Of a stretch of 64,000 nucleotides of DNA, positions 43,028 to 52,035 are shown piece after piece. The notes below the pieces were generated by a model. It ran no database searches. It was not told where the DNA came from and saw nothing but the letters and a program-made list of their open reading frames with translations. Origin of the DNA: GCA-003244245 sp052390115 (GTDB lineage Bacteria; Actinomycetota; Actinomycetes; Mycobacteriales; Pseudonocardiaceae); the NCBI GenBank assembly GCA_052390115.1, contig JBQTHE010000012.1, positions 46,605 to 110,604 on the forward strand. Direction: 5' to 3'. Made by a program: the position numbers and the translations under genes. Positions within the stretch are counted from its first letter, which is position 1; each line of letters begins with the position of its first letter.

Positions 43028-43137
43028 GAGTCAAGGCAGCCGTTCGATGGGCTGACCAGTGATGTCGGCGATGAGCTCGAAGTCCTTGTCGACGTGCAGT
43101 ACGACCAGCCTGGCCTGCTCGGTGACGGCCGCGATCA
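43028..43137. repeat. 110-bp direct repeat, right copy
   Basis: 109 of 110 bases identical to 42104-42213, same orientation. After it the sequence diverges at TCAACCGTGG, about 125 bases before the intact permease gene. Confidence 0.95.
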
Positions 43138-43262
43138 TCAACCGTGGCCCGCTCACCGGGGGACGGCCATTGCGAGACTCCCCGTTGCGGGATGCCAGCA
43201 CCCGGCGAAGAGTGACCCCACCACTCTGGGCCGACGCCGCTCAAGAGAGTGCAATAGACACC

Positions 43263-45680
43263 GTGCGGGTCATCCTGCCATGGCTGCGGATCGAGATGCG
43301 GCGCCGCTGGCGGTCGCTCGTCGTCCTCGCGTTGCTGATCGCGATCTCGACCGGGACAGTGCTGGCCGCGGTCGCCGGCGCGCGCCGCAGCGCGACCGCC
43401 GTCGACCGGCTGCTGGACCAGACGCTGCCGGCCACCGCCGCCGTCCGCCCGCAGCAGCCTGCGTTCGACTGGGCCCTGGTCCGGGCGCTGCCCCAGGTCG
43501 AGGCGCTGGCCACCTTCCCCGGATACTCGGGGTTCGGCATCGATGAGGCGCCGGGGGAGACCGTGCAGCGCTACCTCCCGGCCGACCCCGAGGCCATGCA
43601 CAGCATCGAGCGTCCCGTGATCCTGGACGGCCGGCTGGCTGATCCTGCACGAGCTGACGAAGCCGTGGTCACCGCGAACTTCGTCGAGACCTACGGCTAC
43701 GGCGTCGGGGACACGGTCACGCTGCGGCTGTTCACGCCCGCGCAGGTCGACACCGGGGTGAGCGGCGTCCCCACCGCCACGCCGCCACGACCCGCCGGGC
43801 CGACCTTCCCGGTGCGGATCGTCGGGGTGGTCCGCTCGCCCTGGCACAGCGACGCGGTGGGTGAGCCCGGCCGGTTCTTCCCGTCCCCGGGGCTGATCAC
43901 CCAGTACCGCGCCAACGTGCTGGGTGCCGCCGGTGACGGGGACCTGAACGCGCTGGTCCGGCTGCACGCCGGGCCGGCCGGCCTGGAGGCATTCCGGGTC
44001 GAGCTGGCGCGGATCGCCGGCGAACCGGTCCCCGATGTGGCAGATCGGGCGGACGCCGCTGCGCACCTGCGGCAGGTCACCGAGTTCGAGGCAGCGTGCC
44101 TGCTCGCGTTCGGCCTGGTCGCGCTGCTGGCTGCGGTGGTGCTGGTCGGCCAGTCCATCACCCGCTACACGGCCGCCACCGTCGCCGACGTGAATGTCCT
44201 GCGCGGCCCGGGCATGACCCGGGGACAGGGCACGCTGTGCGCAGCGGCCGGCCCGTTCCTCGCCGCCACTGCCGGGACCACCGTGGGGATCGGTGCGGCC
44301 ATCGCCGCGTCGCGGTCGATGCCGTTCGGTGCGGCGGCGACCGTGGAGCCGGCTCCCGGGGTGCACGCGGACTGGCTGGTACTCGGCATCGGCTGGGTGC
44401 TCACCCCGGCCCTCGTGCTGGCCATCTGCGCGGCCGCGGCCTGGGCGTCGATCTCCTCCGGCGCCGGCCGTCGCGCCGTTGCGCGTCGCTCCACGATGGC
44501 CCGCGCGGCCGCGCGGGCCGGGTTGCCGGTACCAGTGGTCATCGGCACCAGGTTCGCGTTGGAGACCGGCCACGGGACCAGCGCCGTGCCGGTACGCCCG
44601 GCGCTGCTTGGCGCGGTCACCGGAGTCCTCGGCGTGCTCGCGGCGTTCACCTTCTCGGCGGGGGTGGCCGACGCGGTCGGGCACCCGGAACGCTTCGGCC
44701 AGACCCACCAGGTGACGGTCAAGTTCGGCTGTTGCGGGCAGGATCTAGCGCCCGCGAAGCCGGTGATCACGGCAATCTCCGCCGATCCCGACGTCGCGGC
44801 GGCGGCGGATGTCCCGTTCGGGGTGGCCAGCTCCGGCCAGAACTCGGTGCTGACCTTCAGCTACGACCCCGCCGGTGACCCCGCGCCGATCGTGCTGACT
44901 GATGGCCGACCGCCGTCGGCCGCCGAGGATGTGGTGCTGGCCCCGACAACCGCGCGCCGTCTCGGCGTTGGGATCGGGGCGACCGTGCCCTTGACCGGTA
45001 ACGCCGGGGCAGCCACCCTGCGGGTGGTCGGGCTCGGCTTCGTGCCGCAAACCGAGTTCGCCGACTACGACAACGGCGCCTGGGTCACCGCCGCGGGCTA
45101 CCAGCGTCTGTTCGCCGACTTCTTCCTCAACCACTGGGGTTTTCTCACTCTGCATCCCGGAGCCGATCCCCGGGTCGTCATTCCTCGGCTGGCGCAGGTC
45201 GCAGAGTTGGTTGGTGGCGGCCAGTTCTTGTTCCCGGACGTGGCGCAGGTGCCCAAGCAGCTTGCCGAGATTCAGGGGGTGCGCGTGCTGCCGGTGGTGC
45301 TGGGCGGGTTCCTGGCGCTGCTGGCGATCGGCGCGGTCGGGCACGCGCTGGCAACGGCGGTACGCCTGCGCCGGCGCGACGTGGCGGTGCTGCGCGCCGT
45401 GGGAATGACCAGGTGGCAGGCCCGCGGTGTGGTATTCACGCAAGCGAGCGTGCTGGCGGGAATCGGGCTGCTGTTCGGCATCCCACTCGGGGTAGCGCTC
45501 GGCCGGACGCTGTGGCGGGTCGTTGCGGACAGCACGCCGCTGCACTACGTGCCGCCGGTGGCGTTCTGGGCACTGGCGCTGATCGTCCCGCTGGCGCTGC
45601 TGATCGCGAACCTGCTTGCCGCGCTGCTCGGGCGGCGGGTCACGCGGCTGCGAATCGGCGAGATACTGCGGGCGGAGTGA
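43263..45680 (+). CDS. FtsX-like ABC transporter permease, intact copy
   Basis: 805 aa. Two FtsX-type halves: MRRRWRSLVVLALLIAISTGTVLAAVAGARRSATAVDRLL, a large extracytoplasmic domain (residues about 60-270), helices around 290-450, a second periplasmic-type domain, and a C-terminal core (GGFLALLAIGAVGHALATAVRLRRRD, VGMTRWQARGVVFTQASVLAG, LRIGEILRAE). About eight to ten membrane helices. GTG 43263 matches the start of the paralogue at 37324; no good ribosome site is seen. The nearest matching ATPase is at 36599. The kinase gene follows five bases after the stop. Confidence 0.92.
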   Translation: MRVILPWLRIEMRRRWRSLVVLALLIAISTGTVLAAVAGARRSATAVDRLLDQTLPATAAVRPQQPAFDWALVRALPQVEALATFPGYSGFGIDEAPGETVQRYLPADPEAMHSIERPVILDGRLADPARADEAVVTANFVETYGYGVGDTVTLRLFTPAQVDTGVSGVPTATPPRPAGPTFPVRIVGVVRSPWHSDAVGEPGRFFPSPGLITQYRANVLGAAGDGDLNALVRLHAGPAGLEAFRVELARIAGEPVPDVADRADAAAHLRQVTEFEAACLLAFGLVALLAAVVLVGQSITRYTAATVADVNVLRGPGMTRGQGTLCAAAGPFLAATAGTTVGIGAAIAASRSMPFGAAATVEPAPGVHADWLVLGIGWVLTPALVLAICAAAAWASISSGAGRRAVARRSTMARAAARAGLPVPVVIGTRFALETGHGTSAVPVRPALLGAVTGVLGVLAAFTFSAGVADAVGHPERFGQTHQVTVKFGCCGQDLAPAKPVITAISADPDVAAAADVPFGVASSGQNSVLTFSYDPAGDPAPIVLTDGRPPSAAEDVVLAPTTARRLGVGIGATVPLTGNAGAATLRVVGLGFVPQTEFADYDNGAWVTAAGYQRLFADFFLNHWGFLTLHPGADPRVVIPRLAQVAELVGGGQFLFPDVAQVPKQLAEIQGVRVLPVVLGGFLALLAIGAVGHALATAVRLRRRDVAVLRAVGMTRWQARGVVFTQASVLAGIGLLFGIPLGVALGRTLWRVVADSTPLHYVPPVAFWALALIVPLALLIANLLAALLGRRVTRLRIGEILRAE

Positions 45681-45685
45681 GGATC

Positions 45686-47647
45686 ATGGGTTCGACCCTC
45701 GATATGCGCGTCCGGAACTCTGCGGGCGGTGTCACCGCCGGGCGGGCCATCAGCGTGGTTGCCACCCTGCTCGTTGCGGTTGCTGCGGCGGCCGCGGTCG
45801 CCGCGCTGGTGGATGCGGTGCTGCGGCCGGATGCCATCCGCGTTGCCTGCGCAGCGCTGGCGCTCGGCTGGATGGCGGCGGCGGCCGGCTATCGCCGTGC
45901 TGGCAAGCCGGAGTTCGCCGCTGTGACCGCGCTGGTGGCGCTCGCTCAAGCCGGCGCGTCGGCCTGGTTCGCTGCCGCACCGATCGCCATCGTGGCCTGG
46001 CTGGTACTCGGCCTCGCCCTGCCCGACTTGCGGCTGGGCACCCTGGCGGTCCGCTGCCGGCGCGCGACCACTGAGCAGCGCCAGTTCATCCAGTGGCTGA
46101 CCGCCGCGGCGGTCACCATCGCGGCGGCCAACTCGGTGCTGCTCGCGTTGCACGTGCTGCTCGGGGTCCCGGCCGAGCTGACCCCCTGGGCGCTCGGCAG
46201 CCTGATTCTGGTGCCGCTCGGCGTGCTCGGCGGCGGCCTGCCCGGCACCGCCGCGGCCGGCGCCCGGGTGTTCGTCGAGGCGGTCGTGGTGGCCGGGCTG
46301 GCGGTATTCGTCGTCGCGGTGTACCTGGTCGTCGTGGTCGGCCTGGTCCGGCCGCCGGTAGGGACAGAACGCGACATCCTGGTGGCCAGCGTGGCCGCCG
46401 CGCTGGTGATCGCCGTGCTCGCCCTGCCGGTCCGGGCCCGGCTGGTCGCCCTCGGCCGCTCGATCGTCGGGCGGGCGGGACGGCCGGCCACCAACGTCGT
46501 CAGCTCGTTCAGCGCCCGGATGAGCCGCGCGGTGCCGCTGGACGAGTTGCTGCTGCAGCTCGCCGAGTCGCTGCACGCGGACCTCGGTCCGGCCGGTGCG
46601 GAGGTGTGGGTGGGCTCCGACGGCGTGCTGACCCGGACGATGTCAGTGCCGCACCGTCCCAGCCAGCGGTTGGTGCTCGGCGAGCAGGAGCGCCTCGTGG
46701 TCGGCCGGGCCCGGATCGGCGGTAAACGCTGGTCATCGGTGTGGCTTTCCGACCTGATCAGCGGTGCTCCCGACGGCCTGCTACGGGTCGCCCCGGCCGC
46801 TCACCTCGGTGAGTTGCTCGGGCTGCTGGTGGTGCGCCGCCCGCCCGGCTCGGCGGCGTTCTCCAACGATGAGGACAGCACGCTGGTCGAGCTGGCCCGC
46901 CAGGTCGGCCTCGCGCTGCACAACGTCCGGCTCGACTCCGCATTGCAGGCCTCGCTGGAGGAGCTGCAGCAGCGCAACGCCGAGCTGCAGGCCTCCCGGC
47001 TGCGCATCGTGACCGCCGCCGACGAGTCCCGCCGCATGATCGAGCGCAACCTGCACGACGGCGCGCAGCAGCACCTGGTGGCGCTCGCGGTCAAGCTCGG
47101 GCTGGCCCGCCAGCTGATGGGCAGCGACCCGGGCATCGCCGCCGCCCAGCTCGAGGAGCTGCGCGCCGACGTGCAGACCACGATCGCCGCCGTGCGCGAG
47201 CTGGCGCATGGTATTTACCCACCGCTACTTCGTCAGCAGGGTCTCGGCGAGGCGCTGCGCACCGCCGCGACCCGGTCGCCGCTGCCCTGCGCGGTCGAGG
47301 TGGACCTGCCGGGGCGTTACCCCGTCGAGGTGGAGACGGCGGTGTACTTCTGCTGCCTGGAGGCGATCCAGAACGCCGGCAAGCACGCCGGCGACGGCGC
47401 GTCGATCACCGTGCGGGTCGACAGCAACGGCCCTTGGCTGCGCTTCGACGTCACCGACGACGGCGCCGGGTTCGCGGCCGGGCCGGGCGGAGCGGACAAC
47501 GGGCACGGCTTCCTCAACATGCGCGACCGGCTCGGGGCGATCGGCGGCTCGCTGGACATCGAGGCGGCGCCGAGCAGTGGCGTGACCGTGCGAGGCAGCG
47601 TCCCGGCGACCCCGATCCCGGTGAACCTGATCAGAGCCGGCGAATGA
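45686..47647 (+). CDS. large membrane sensor histidine kinase with GAF-like domain
   Basis: 653 aa. About eight hydrophobic helices occupy residues 15-260. Residues about 285-415 are a GAF-like region (LAESLHADLGPAGAEVWVGSDG), followed by a coiled coil (SLEELQQRNAELQASR), the HisKA_3 box ESRRMIERNLHDGAQQHLVALAVKLGLAR, and HATPase motifs EAIQNAGKHAG, FDVTDDGAGF, GHGFLNMRDRLGAIGG. It starts six bases after the permease stop. The regulators at 49155 and 49636 are likely partners. Control of the ABC exporter by this kinase is inference from gene order. Confidence 0.92.
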   Translation: MGSTLDMRVRNSAGGVTAGRAISVVATLLVAVAAAAAVAALVDAVLRPDAIRVACAALALGWMAAAAGYRRAGKPEFAAVTALVALAQAGASAWFAAAPIAIVAWLVLGLALPDLRLGTLAVRCRRATTEQRQFIQWLTAAAVTIAAANSVLLALHVLLGVPAELTPWALGSLILVPLGVLGGGLPGTAAAGARVFVEAVVVAGLAVFVVAVYLVVVVGLVRPPVGTERDILVASVAAALVIAVLALPVRARLVALGRSIVGRAGRPATNVVSSFSARMSRAVPLDELLLQLAESLHADLGPAGAEVWVGSDGVLTRTMSVPHRPSQRLVLGEQERLVVGRARIGGKRWSSVWLSDLISGAPDGLLRVAPAAHLGELLGLLVVRRPPGSAAFSNDEDSTLVELARQVGLALHNVRLDSALQASLEELQQRNAELQASRLRIVTAADESRRMIERNLHDGAQQHLVALAVKLGLARQLMGSDPGIAAAQLEELRADVQTTIAAVRELAHGIYPPLLRQQGLGEALRTAATRSPLPCAVEVDLPGRYPVEVETAVYFCCLEAIQNAGKHAGDGASITVRVDSNGPWLRFDVTDDGAGFAAGPGGADNGHGFLNMRDRLGAIGGSLDIEAAPSSGVTVRGSVPATPIPVNLIRAGE

Positions 47648-49119
47648 GCCGCGCCGACGGCTTCGACGCGGTGGTCGTCGGCTCCGGCCCGAACGGCCTG
47701 GTCGCCGCGGTGACGATGGCCGAGGCGGGGCGGCAGACGCTGCTGGTCGAGGCGGCCGACACGATCGGTGGAGGGCTGCGGACCGAAGAGCTGACCCGCC
47801 CCGGATTCCGTCACGACGTCTGCGCGACGGTGCTTCCGCTGGCGCTCGCCTCGCCGGCGTTTCGCGCGCTACGACTTGAGGACGGCGGGGGACTCGAGGA
47901 CGACGGGGTGCGCTGGGCCCACCCGCCGGTGGCCGCCGCCCACCCGCTCGACGACCGTGACGCCGTCCTGGTGCACCGCGACCTCGACGCCACCGTGGCC
48001 GGGCTGGGCGGTGACGGGTGGCGCTGGCGGGCCACGGTCGGCGCGGCCGGCCGGGGCGGCGACCCGCTGGTCGACTCGTTGCTCGCGCCGCTGGACCTGC
48101 CGCCGAGGGCTCCGCTGGCGCTGGCCCGCTACGGCGCGCTGGGCGCCTGGCCGGCGACCTGGGCGGCTCGCGCGGCATTCCGCACCACGCCTGCCCGCGC
48201 GGTGTTCGCCGGGATGGCCGCGCACTCCATGCTCGACCTGAACGCCCCCATCACGGCCGGCTACGGGTTGCTGCTTGCCGCGCTGGCGCACCACGTCGGC
48301 TGGCCGGTCGTCACCGGCGGATCACAGGCCCTGGCCGACGCGCTGGTCGCCCGGTTCCGCCGGCAGGGCGGCGAGGTGGCGACCGGCACCGTGGTGCGGG
48401 ATCTCGCCGAGCTGCCGGCCGCCCGGTCGATCCTGCTCAACCTCACACCACGCCAGGTCGTCGATATCGCCGGCGATCGGCTGCCCGGTCGTTACCGCCG
48501 CCGCCTGGAGCGATTCCGGTACGGGCCGGGCGTGTTCAAGCTCGACTGGGCGCTGGACGGGCCGGTGCCGTGGCGTGATCCAGCGGTGGCCGGCGCCGCG
48601 ACAGTGCACCTCGGTGGCACGCTCGAGGAGATCGCGGCCAGCGAGCACGACGTGGCGCACGGCCGGCATCCGGACCGCCCGTTCGTGCTGCTCGTGCAGG
48701 CCTGCGTCGCGGACCCGACCAGGGCGCCGACCGGCGCGCACACGCTCTGGGCGTACTGCCACGTGCCGAACGGCTCGGACGTCGACATGACCGCGGCGAT
48801 CGAAGCCCAGATCGAGCGGTTCGCGCCGGGCTTCCGGGACCGGGTGCTGGCGCGGCATGTGATGGGGCCGGCGGCGCTGGAGGCGCACAACGCGAACAAG
48901 GTCGGCGGCGACATCGGCGGTGGAGCGGCCGACCTGCGCCAGTTCATCGCCCGGCCGGTGCTCTCACTGCGGCCGTGGCAGACCCCACTTCCCGGCGTGT
49001 ACCTCTGCTCGGCCAGCACCCCACCGGGCGCAGGCGTGCACGGCATGGGCGGCTGGCAAGCGGCCCGCCTCGCGCTGGCGCGTTCTGGATGCAGAACGCT
49101 GCGATTCGGCCCCCGGTAA
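47644..49119 (+). CDS. FAD-dependent oxidoreductase of the carotenoid-desaturase/CrtI type
   Basis: 491 aa. FDAVVVGSGPNGLVAAVTMAEAGRQTLLVEAADTIGGGLRT is the FAD-binding Rossmann motif; HDVCATVLPLALASP and SLRPWQTPLPGVYLCSASTPPGAGVHGMGGWQAAR mark the phytoene-desaturase-like family end. Substrate unknown; no carotenoid genes are nearby. Translation is coupled to the kinase (ATGA). The last dozen residues (ARSGCRTLRFGPR) are read through palindromic repeat copy 3, so the native terminus may have been replaced. Confidence 0.88.
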   Translation: MSRADGFDAVVVGSGPNGLVAAVTMAEAGRQTLLVEAADTIGGGLRTEELTRPGFRHDVCATVLPLALASPAFRALRLEDGGGLEDDGVRWAHPPVAAAHPLDDRDAVLVHRDLDATVAGLGGDGWRWRATVGAAGRGGDPLVDSLLAPLDLPPRAPLALARYGALGAWPATWAARAAFRTTPARAVFAGMAAHSMLDLNAPITAGYGLLLAALAHHVGWPVVTGGSQALADALVARFRRQGGEVATGTVVRDLAELPAARSILLNLTPRQVVDIAGDRLPGRYRRRLERFRYGPGVFKLDWALDGPVPWRDPAVAGAATVHLGGTLEEIAASEHDVAHGRHPDRPFVLLVQACVADPTRAPTGAHTLWAYCHVPNGSDVDMTAAIEAQIERFAPGFRDRVLARHVMGPAALEAHNANKVGGDIGGGAADLRQFIARPVLSLRPWQTPLPGVYLCSASTPPGAGVHGMGGWQAARLALARSGCRTLRFGPR

Positions 49120-49140
49120 GCGCGTTCTGCATCCAGAACG
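49080..49140. repeat. palindromic GTTCTGGATGCAGA-family repeat, copy 3
   Basis: Left arm 49080-49099 (GCGTTCTGGATGCAGAACGC), right arm 49122-49140, loop of 22 bases. On the opposite strand the loop (GCTTACCGGGGGCCGAATCG...) matches copy 2 at 19 of 22 positions, so it is inserted in reverse orientation relative to copy 2. It overlaps the stop of the flavoprotein gene. Confidence 0.92.
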
Positions 49141-49154
49141 GCAGACCTGTCCGG

Positions 49155-49529
49155 TTAGGCGGGGAGCAGGTCGCGGAGCGTGGCCGGGGTCAGGTCGTCC
49201 TTGCGGATGTAGCCGACGGCACCGCAGGACGCGGCGTCGGCGGGTAGGTCGTCGGCCGCGTATGTCGACAGCAGGATGACGGTGGTGTCCGGAGCGCGGT
49301 CGAGGATCTTCCGGGTGGCCTCGATCCCGCTGATCCCGGGCAGGTTGATGTCCATCAGCACCACCCCCGGCCGCACCGCCGCCGCGGTTGTGACCGCGTC
49401 CTCCCCCGAATCGGCCTCGCCCACGACGCGCCATCCGCCGACGAGACGCACCACGGTCCGTGCCACCGAACGGAACAGCGACTGGTCGTCCACGATGAGC
49501 ACGTCGACCATGGCGCGCGCCACCGCCAT
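49155..49529 (-). CDS. stand-alone receiver-domain response regulator
   Basis: 124 aa, only a CheY-like receiver: DVLIVDDQSLFRS, phospho-Asp in VVLMDINLPGISG, Thr/Ser in LLSTYAADD, Lys in YIRKDDLTP. No output domain; the frame ends at LRDLLPA, so it is not a truncated LuxR regulator with a lost stop nearby. GGGGGGAGGGG precedes ATG 49529; ATG 49511 is an alternative. It lies downstream of the 49636 regulator on the same strand and may buffer phosphate from the same kinase. Confidence 0.85.
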   Translation of the reverse strand: MAVARAMVDVLIVDDQSLFRSVARTVVRLVGGWRVVGEADSGEDAVTTAAAVRPGVVLMDINLPGISGIEATRKILDRAPDTTVILLSTYAADDLPADAASCGAVGYIRKDDLTPATLRDLLPA

Positions 49530-49635
49530 CCCCTCCCCCCACGCGTTCGGCCCCCAGCGTTCGGTCCCCATGACCTCAAACCTGCCGCCTGCAAGGTACG
49601 TCGCCAAGGGCGCAGGCACTCGGACTCGGGGGGTG

Positions 49636-50343
49636 CTAGCCTCCCCGGTCCGACAGGTACAGCAGAACCGCCTTCACCCTCCGGTTGACGTCCAACTCAG
49701 ATGTCAGCCCGAGCTTGGCGAAGAGCACATTGATGTGCTTCTCCACAGCCCGCTCGCTGAGGAACAACGACGCGGCCACCCCCGCATTGCTCTTCCCCTG
49801 CGCGATCTCCGCGAGCACATCGCGCTCGCGGAGGGTGAGCGCCGCCAGCGGCGAGGACCGCTTGCGGCCGGATGCCGAGACCAGCAGGTCGACCACCGCA
49901 GGGTCGATCACCGAGTCACCTGCCGCGACCGCGCGAACCGCGCGCAGCAGCTGCTCGGGCTCGCTGACCCGCTCCTTGAGCAAGTACGCCCGCCCGGCGC
50001 TGCCCTCGGCTAGCAGCGACGTCGCGTAGCTCGGCTCGGCGTACTGCGAGAGCACCACAACTCCAATCCGCGGATGGTCGCGACGCAGCTGGGCTGCCGC
50101 CTGGATCCCCTCGTCGGACGAGGTCGGCGGCATCCGAACATCGGTGATCACGACGTCCGGCAACCGGGCGTCGACGGCAGCCATCAGCTCCTGGAGGTCG
50201 GCGCACGCGCCGACGACTTCGATATCCGGCTGCTGGTCGAGCAGCCAGCACACTCCCTCGCGCACGAGGAGCGAGTCCTCGGCGACGATGACCCGTAGGC
50301 CACGGGCAGAAGGGTAGCGCTGCACACAGGTGCAAGTCGCCAC
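49636..50343 (-). CDS. NarL-type response regulator with LuxR output domain
   Basis: 235 aa from GTG 50343. Receiver: LRVIVAEDSLLVREGV, phospho-Asp in VVITDVRMPP, Lys in YLLKERVSEPEQ. Output HTH: LTLRERDVLAEIAQGKSNAGVAA and SERAVEKHINVLFAKLGL. The first 16 residues (with TCTCVQ) are poorly conserved, so a start nearer the receiver is possible. It and the single receiver face the kinase operon across palindrome copy 3 and are the probable output of that kinase. Confidence 0.88.
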   Translation of the reverse strand: MATCTCVQRYPSARGLRVIVAEDSLLVREGVCWLLDQQPDIEVVGACADLQELMAAVDARLPDVVITDVRMPPTSSDEGIQAAAQLRRDHPRIGVVVLSQYAEPSYATSLLAEGSAGRAYLLKERVSEPEQLLRAVRAVAAGDSVIDPAVVDLLVSASGRKRSSPLAALTLRERDVLAEIAQGKSNAGVAASLFLSERAVEKHINVLFAKLGLTSELDVNRRVKAVLLYLSDRGG

Positions 50344-50373
50344 GCCGACCCACGGCCGCTGAACGCCAGTTGA

Positions 50374-51765
50374 TCAGCTGTTCCCCGACGCCACCGAACG
50401 TCGAGTGTCCAGTACGGCGAGGTCCGCGGCCGCGCGGCCGGCGTGCCACCCGGCGGCGTTGCCGACGCTGAACGAGCGGGACACCGATTCCGGGAACATC
50501 GACTCGAACAGTTCGTCCACCACCCGCTCCCGCGCGGCCAGCACCGGCAGCAGCCGCGCCGGATCGGGCACCGCAGCAGCGCCGACGTCCCGGGCGGTGA
50601 TCAGCCGTTCACCGATCCGGGTCGCGTAGGCGATCAGGAACGACTGGCGGTACGACCGGGTCCGGGACCGCCCGGTGCGGGTGGTCTGGCTGCCCGCGGA
50701 CACCATCGCCCTGGTCGCCTGGACCAGCAGCGAGGTGGCGAGCAGCTCGACGACCTCCAGGTCGACCTCGTCGCCGAGCACGGTGGTGAACCCGAGCTTC
50801 TCCGAGAGCACGGTCCGGCACCGGTTCGCCTCGGCCACCGCGCCCACCAGCAGTGCCTTGGCGGCCACGTAGGGGTTGTCCAGCCACAGCCTGCGGGCGG
50901 CCGCGGGATGCGACCCCGGAGCCCCGTCAGCACTATCTACGACGATCCGTTCCAGGCAGTGCCGGCTCATCAGTTCCTGCGCCTTGGCCGACAGTGCCTC
51001 GGCCTCTTCGGGGAACGTGGTCGACTCGGCCTTGGCCAGCAGCCCCCGCACCCGGGCCAGCACCTTCTGGTCGACGCCGCGGCGCGGCGAGGCGGCGGTG
51101 GCGGTGGCCGACCCCGGCGGCGGCACGATCCTGGGCAATACCGGCAGCGACAGCAGCAGCGCCAGGATCTCGATCACCGTCGCGAGGGCGTCCGCCACGC
51201 CGCAGCCGTGCCGCCGGGTCCACCGCAGCAGATGACCCTGGGCCGGCTCACCCGGGCCGGGTTTCCACCACACCACCGCGCCGATCTGCAGGAGCTCGTC
51301 GCACCACCGCTGCGGCACTGCAGCCTTGGCGTACTGCTGGGCCTCGTCGGCGATCGCGTCGACGAGATAGCCGACCGCGGCGGCGTCGAGCTGCCGCCGG
51401 GCCATCTGGTGGAGGTCCTCCGGCGACCAGCCGCGCGCCCACGCCGCCGCGACCGATGGCACGACGGCCTGCCGGACCGCGGCCTCGACCATGCCGGGCT
51501 GGTCGGCACACCGATCAGCCAGCCCGCTGCCGACGCGGGCTCCGACGTCCGGATCGCCTGCCCAGTGCTCATGCGCGGCGCTGAGCAGCACCGTCGAGAT
51601 TGTCTCGGCAGTGATGGGCGGCGCGCCGGACCGCTGCGCCGATGGTCGGGCCCAAGCGGTCCCGCCGCCTCGGGTCCCCGATCCGGCGTAGGCTCGGTGC
51701 CGCGCCCGCCGGCGCGCCGCCGCAGCAGCAGCCCGTCGCTCCCGTCCCCGATTCGGCTGTGCCAC
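50374..51765 (-). CDS. DUF2786 domain protein
   Basis: 463 aa. The DUF2786 motif is at residues about 230-270 (VLARVRGLLAKAESTTFPEEAEALSAKAQELMSRHCLERI). The N-terminus is Arg/Ala-rich and unstructured. The C-terminal half (LWLDNPYVAAKALLVGAVAEANRCRTVL, then YRQSFLIAYATRIGERL) is conserved in actinobacteria. Function unknown; no catalytic residues are recognised. Monocistronic between a regulator and the repeat-bearing gap. Confidence 0.85.
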   Translation of the reverse strand: MAQPNRGRERRAAAAAARRRARHRAYAGSGTRGGGTAWARPSAQRSGAPPITAETISTVLLSAAHEHWAGDPDVGARVGSGLADRCADQPGMVEAAVRQAVVPSVAAAWARGWSPEDLHQMARRQLDAAAVGYLVDAIADEAQQYAKAAVPQRWCDELLQIGAVVWWKPGPGEPAQGHLLRWTRRHGCGVADALATVIEILALLLSLPVLPRIVPPPGSATATAASPRRGVDQKVLARVRGLLAKAESTTFPEEAEALSAKAQELMSRHCLERIVVDSADGAPGSHPAAARRLWLDNPYVAAKALLVGAVAEANRCRTVLSEKLGFTTVLGDEVDLEVVELLATSLLVQATRAMVSAGSQTTRTGRSRTRSYRQSFLIAYATRIGERLITARDVGAAAVPDPARLLPVLAARERVVDELFESMFPESVSRSFSVGNAAGWHAGRAAADLAVLDTRRSVASGNS

Positions 51766-51874
51766 CGCGCTCTCCCGTCGCTGAGTCGATTCCTTGCTGG
51801 GTCAACCTCGACCGGTCCGCAGTATGGGCCAACACCCCGACAATTCCGCCGAGGCTGGCCGTAGCGGCTAACCA

Positions 51875-51925
51875 GGCGCGTGTCGGGCTCTCATGCCCGG
51901 TGTGTCGGGCTCTCATGCCCGGCTG
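51875..51925 (-). repeat. 22-bp-period intergenic repeat, locus F (2-3 units, minus orientation)
   Basis: On the plus strand GTGTCGGGCTCTCATGCCCG occurs at 51880 and 51902, 22 bases apart; on the minus strand this is GACACACCGGGCATGAGAG, the same family as A-E. The neighbouring gap 51766-52035 holds nothing else recognisable. Confidence 0.8.
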
Positions 51926-52035
51926 GGCGCCCGTTCAGGCCGACAGGTGGCGATCGATCGACTGGCGGGCGACCTCCAGGACACCGTCTCGTGCGACACC
52001 ATGCCCGTGAGCCACCGCTGAGAAGATCAAGAGCA

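Noticed and set aside
42984..44708. 574-codon frame opposite the intact permease
   Set aside because: Antisense shadow with low-complexity Arg/Gly composition.
36599..49119. Biosynthetic gene cluster around the CrtI-like gene
   Set aside because: No terpene synthase, cyclase or other tailoring enzyme is present; the genes are transport and signalling.
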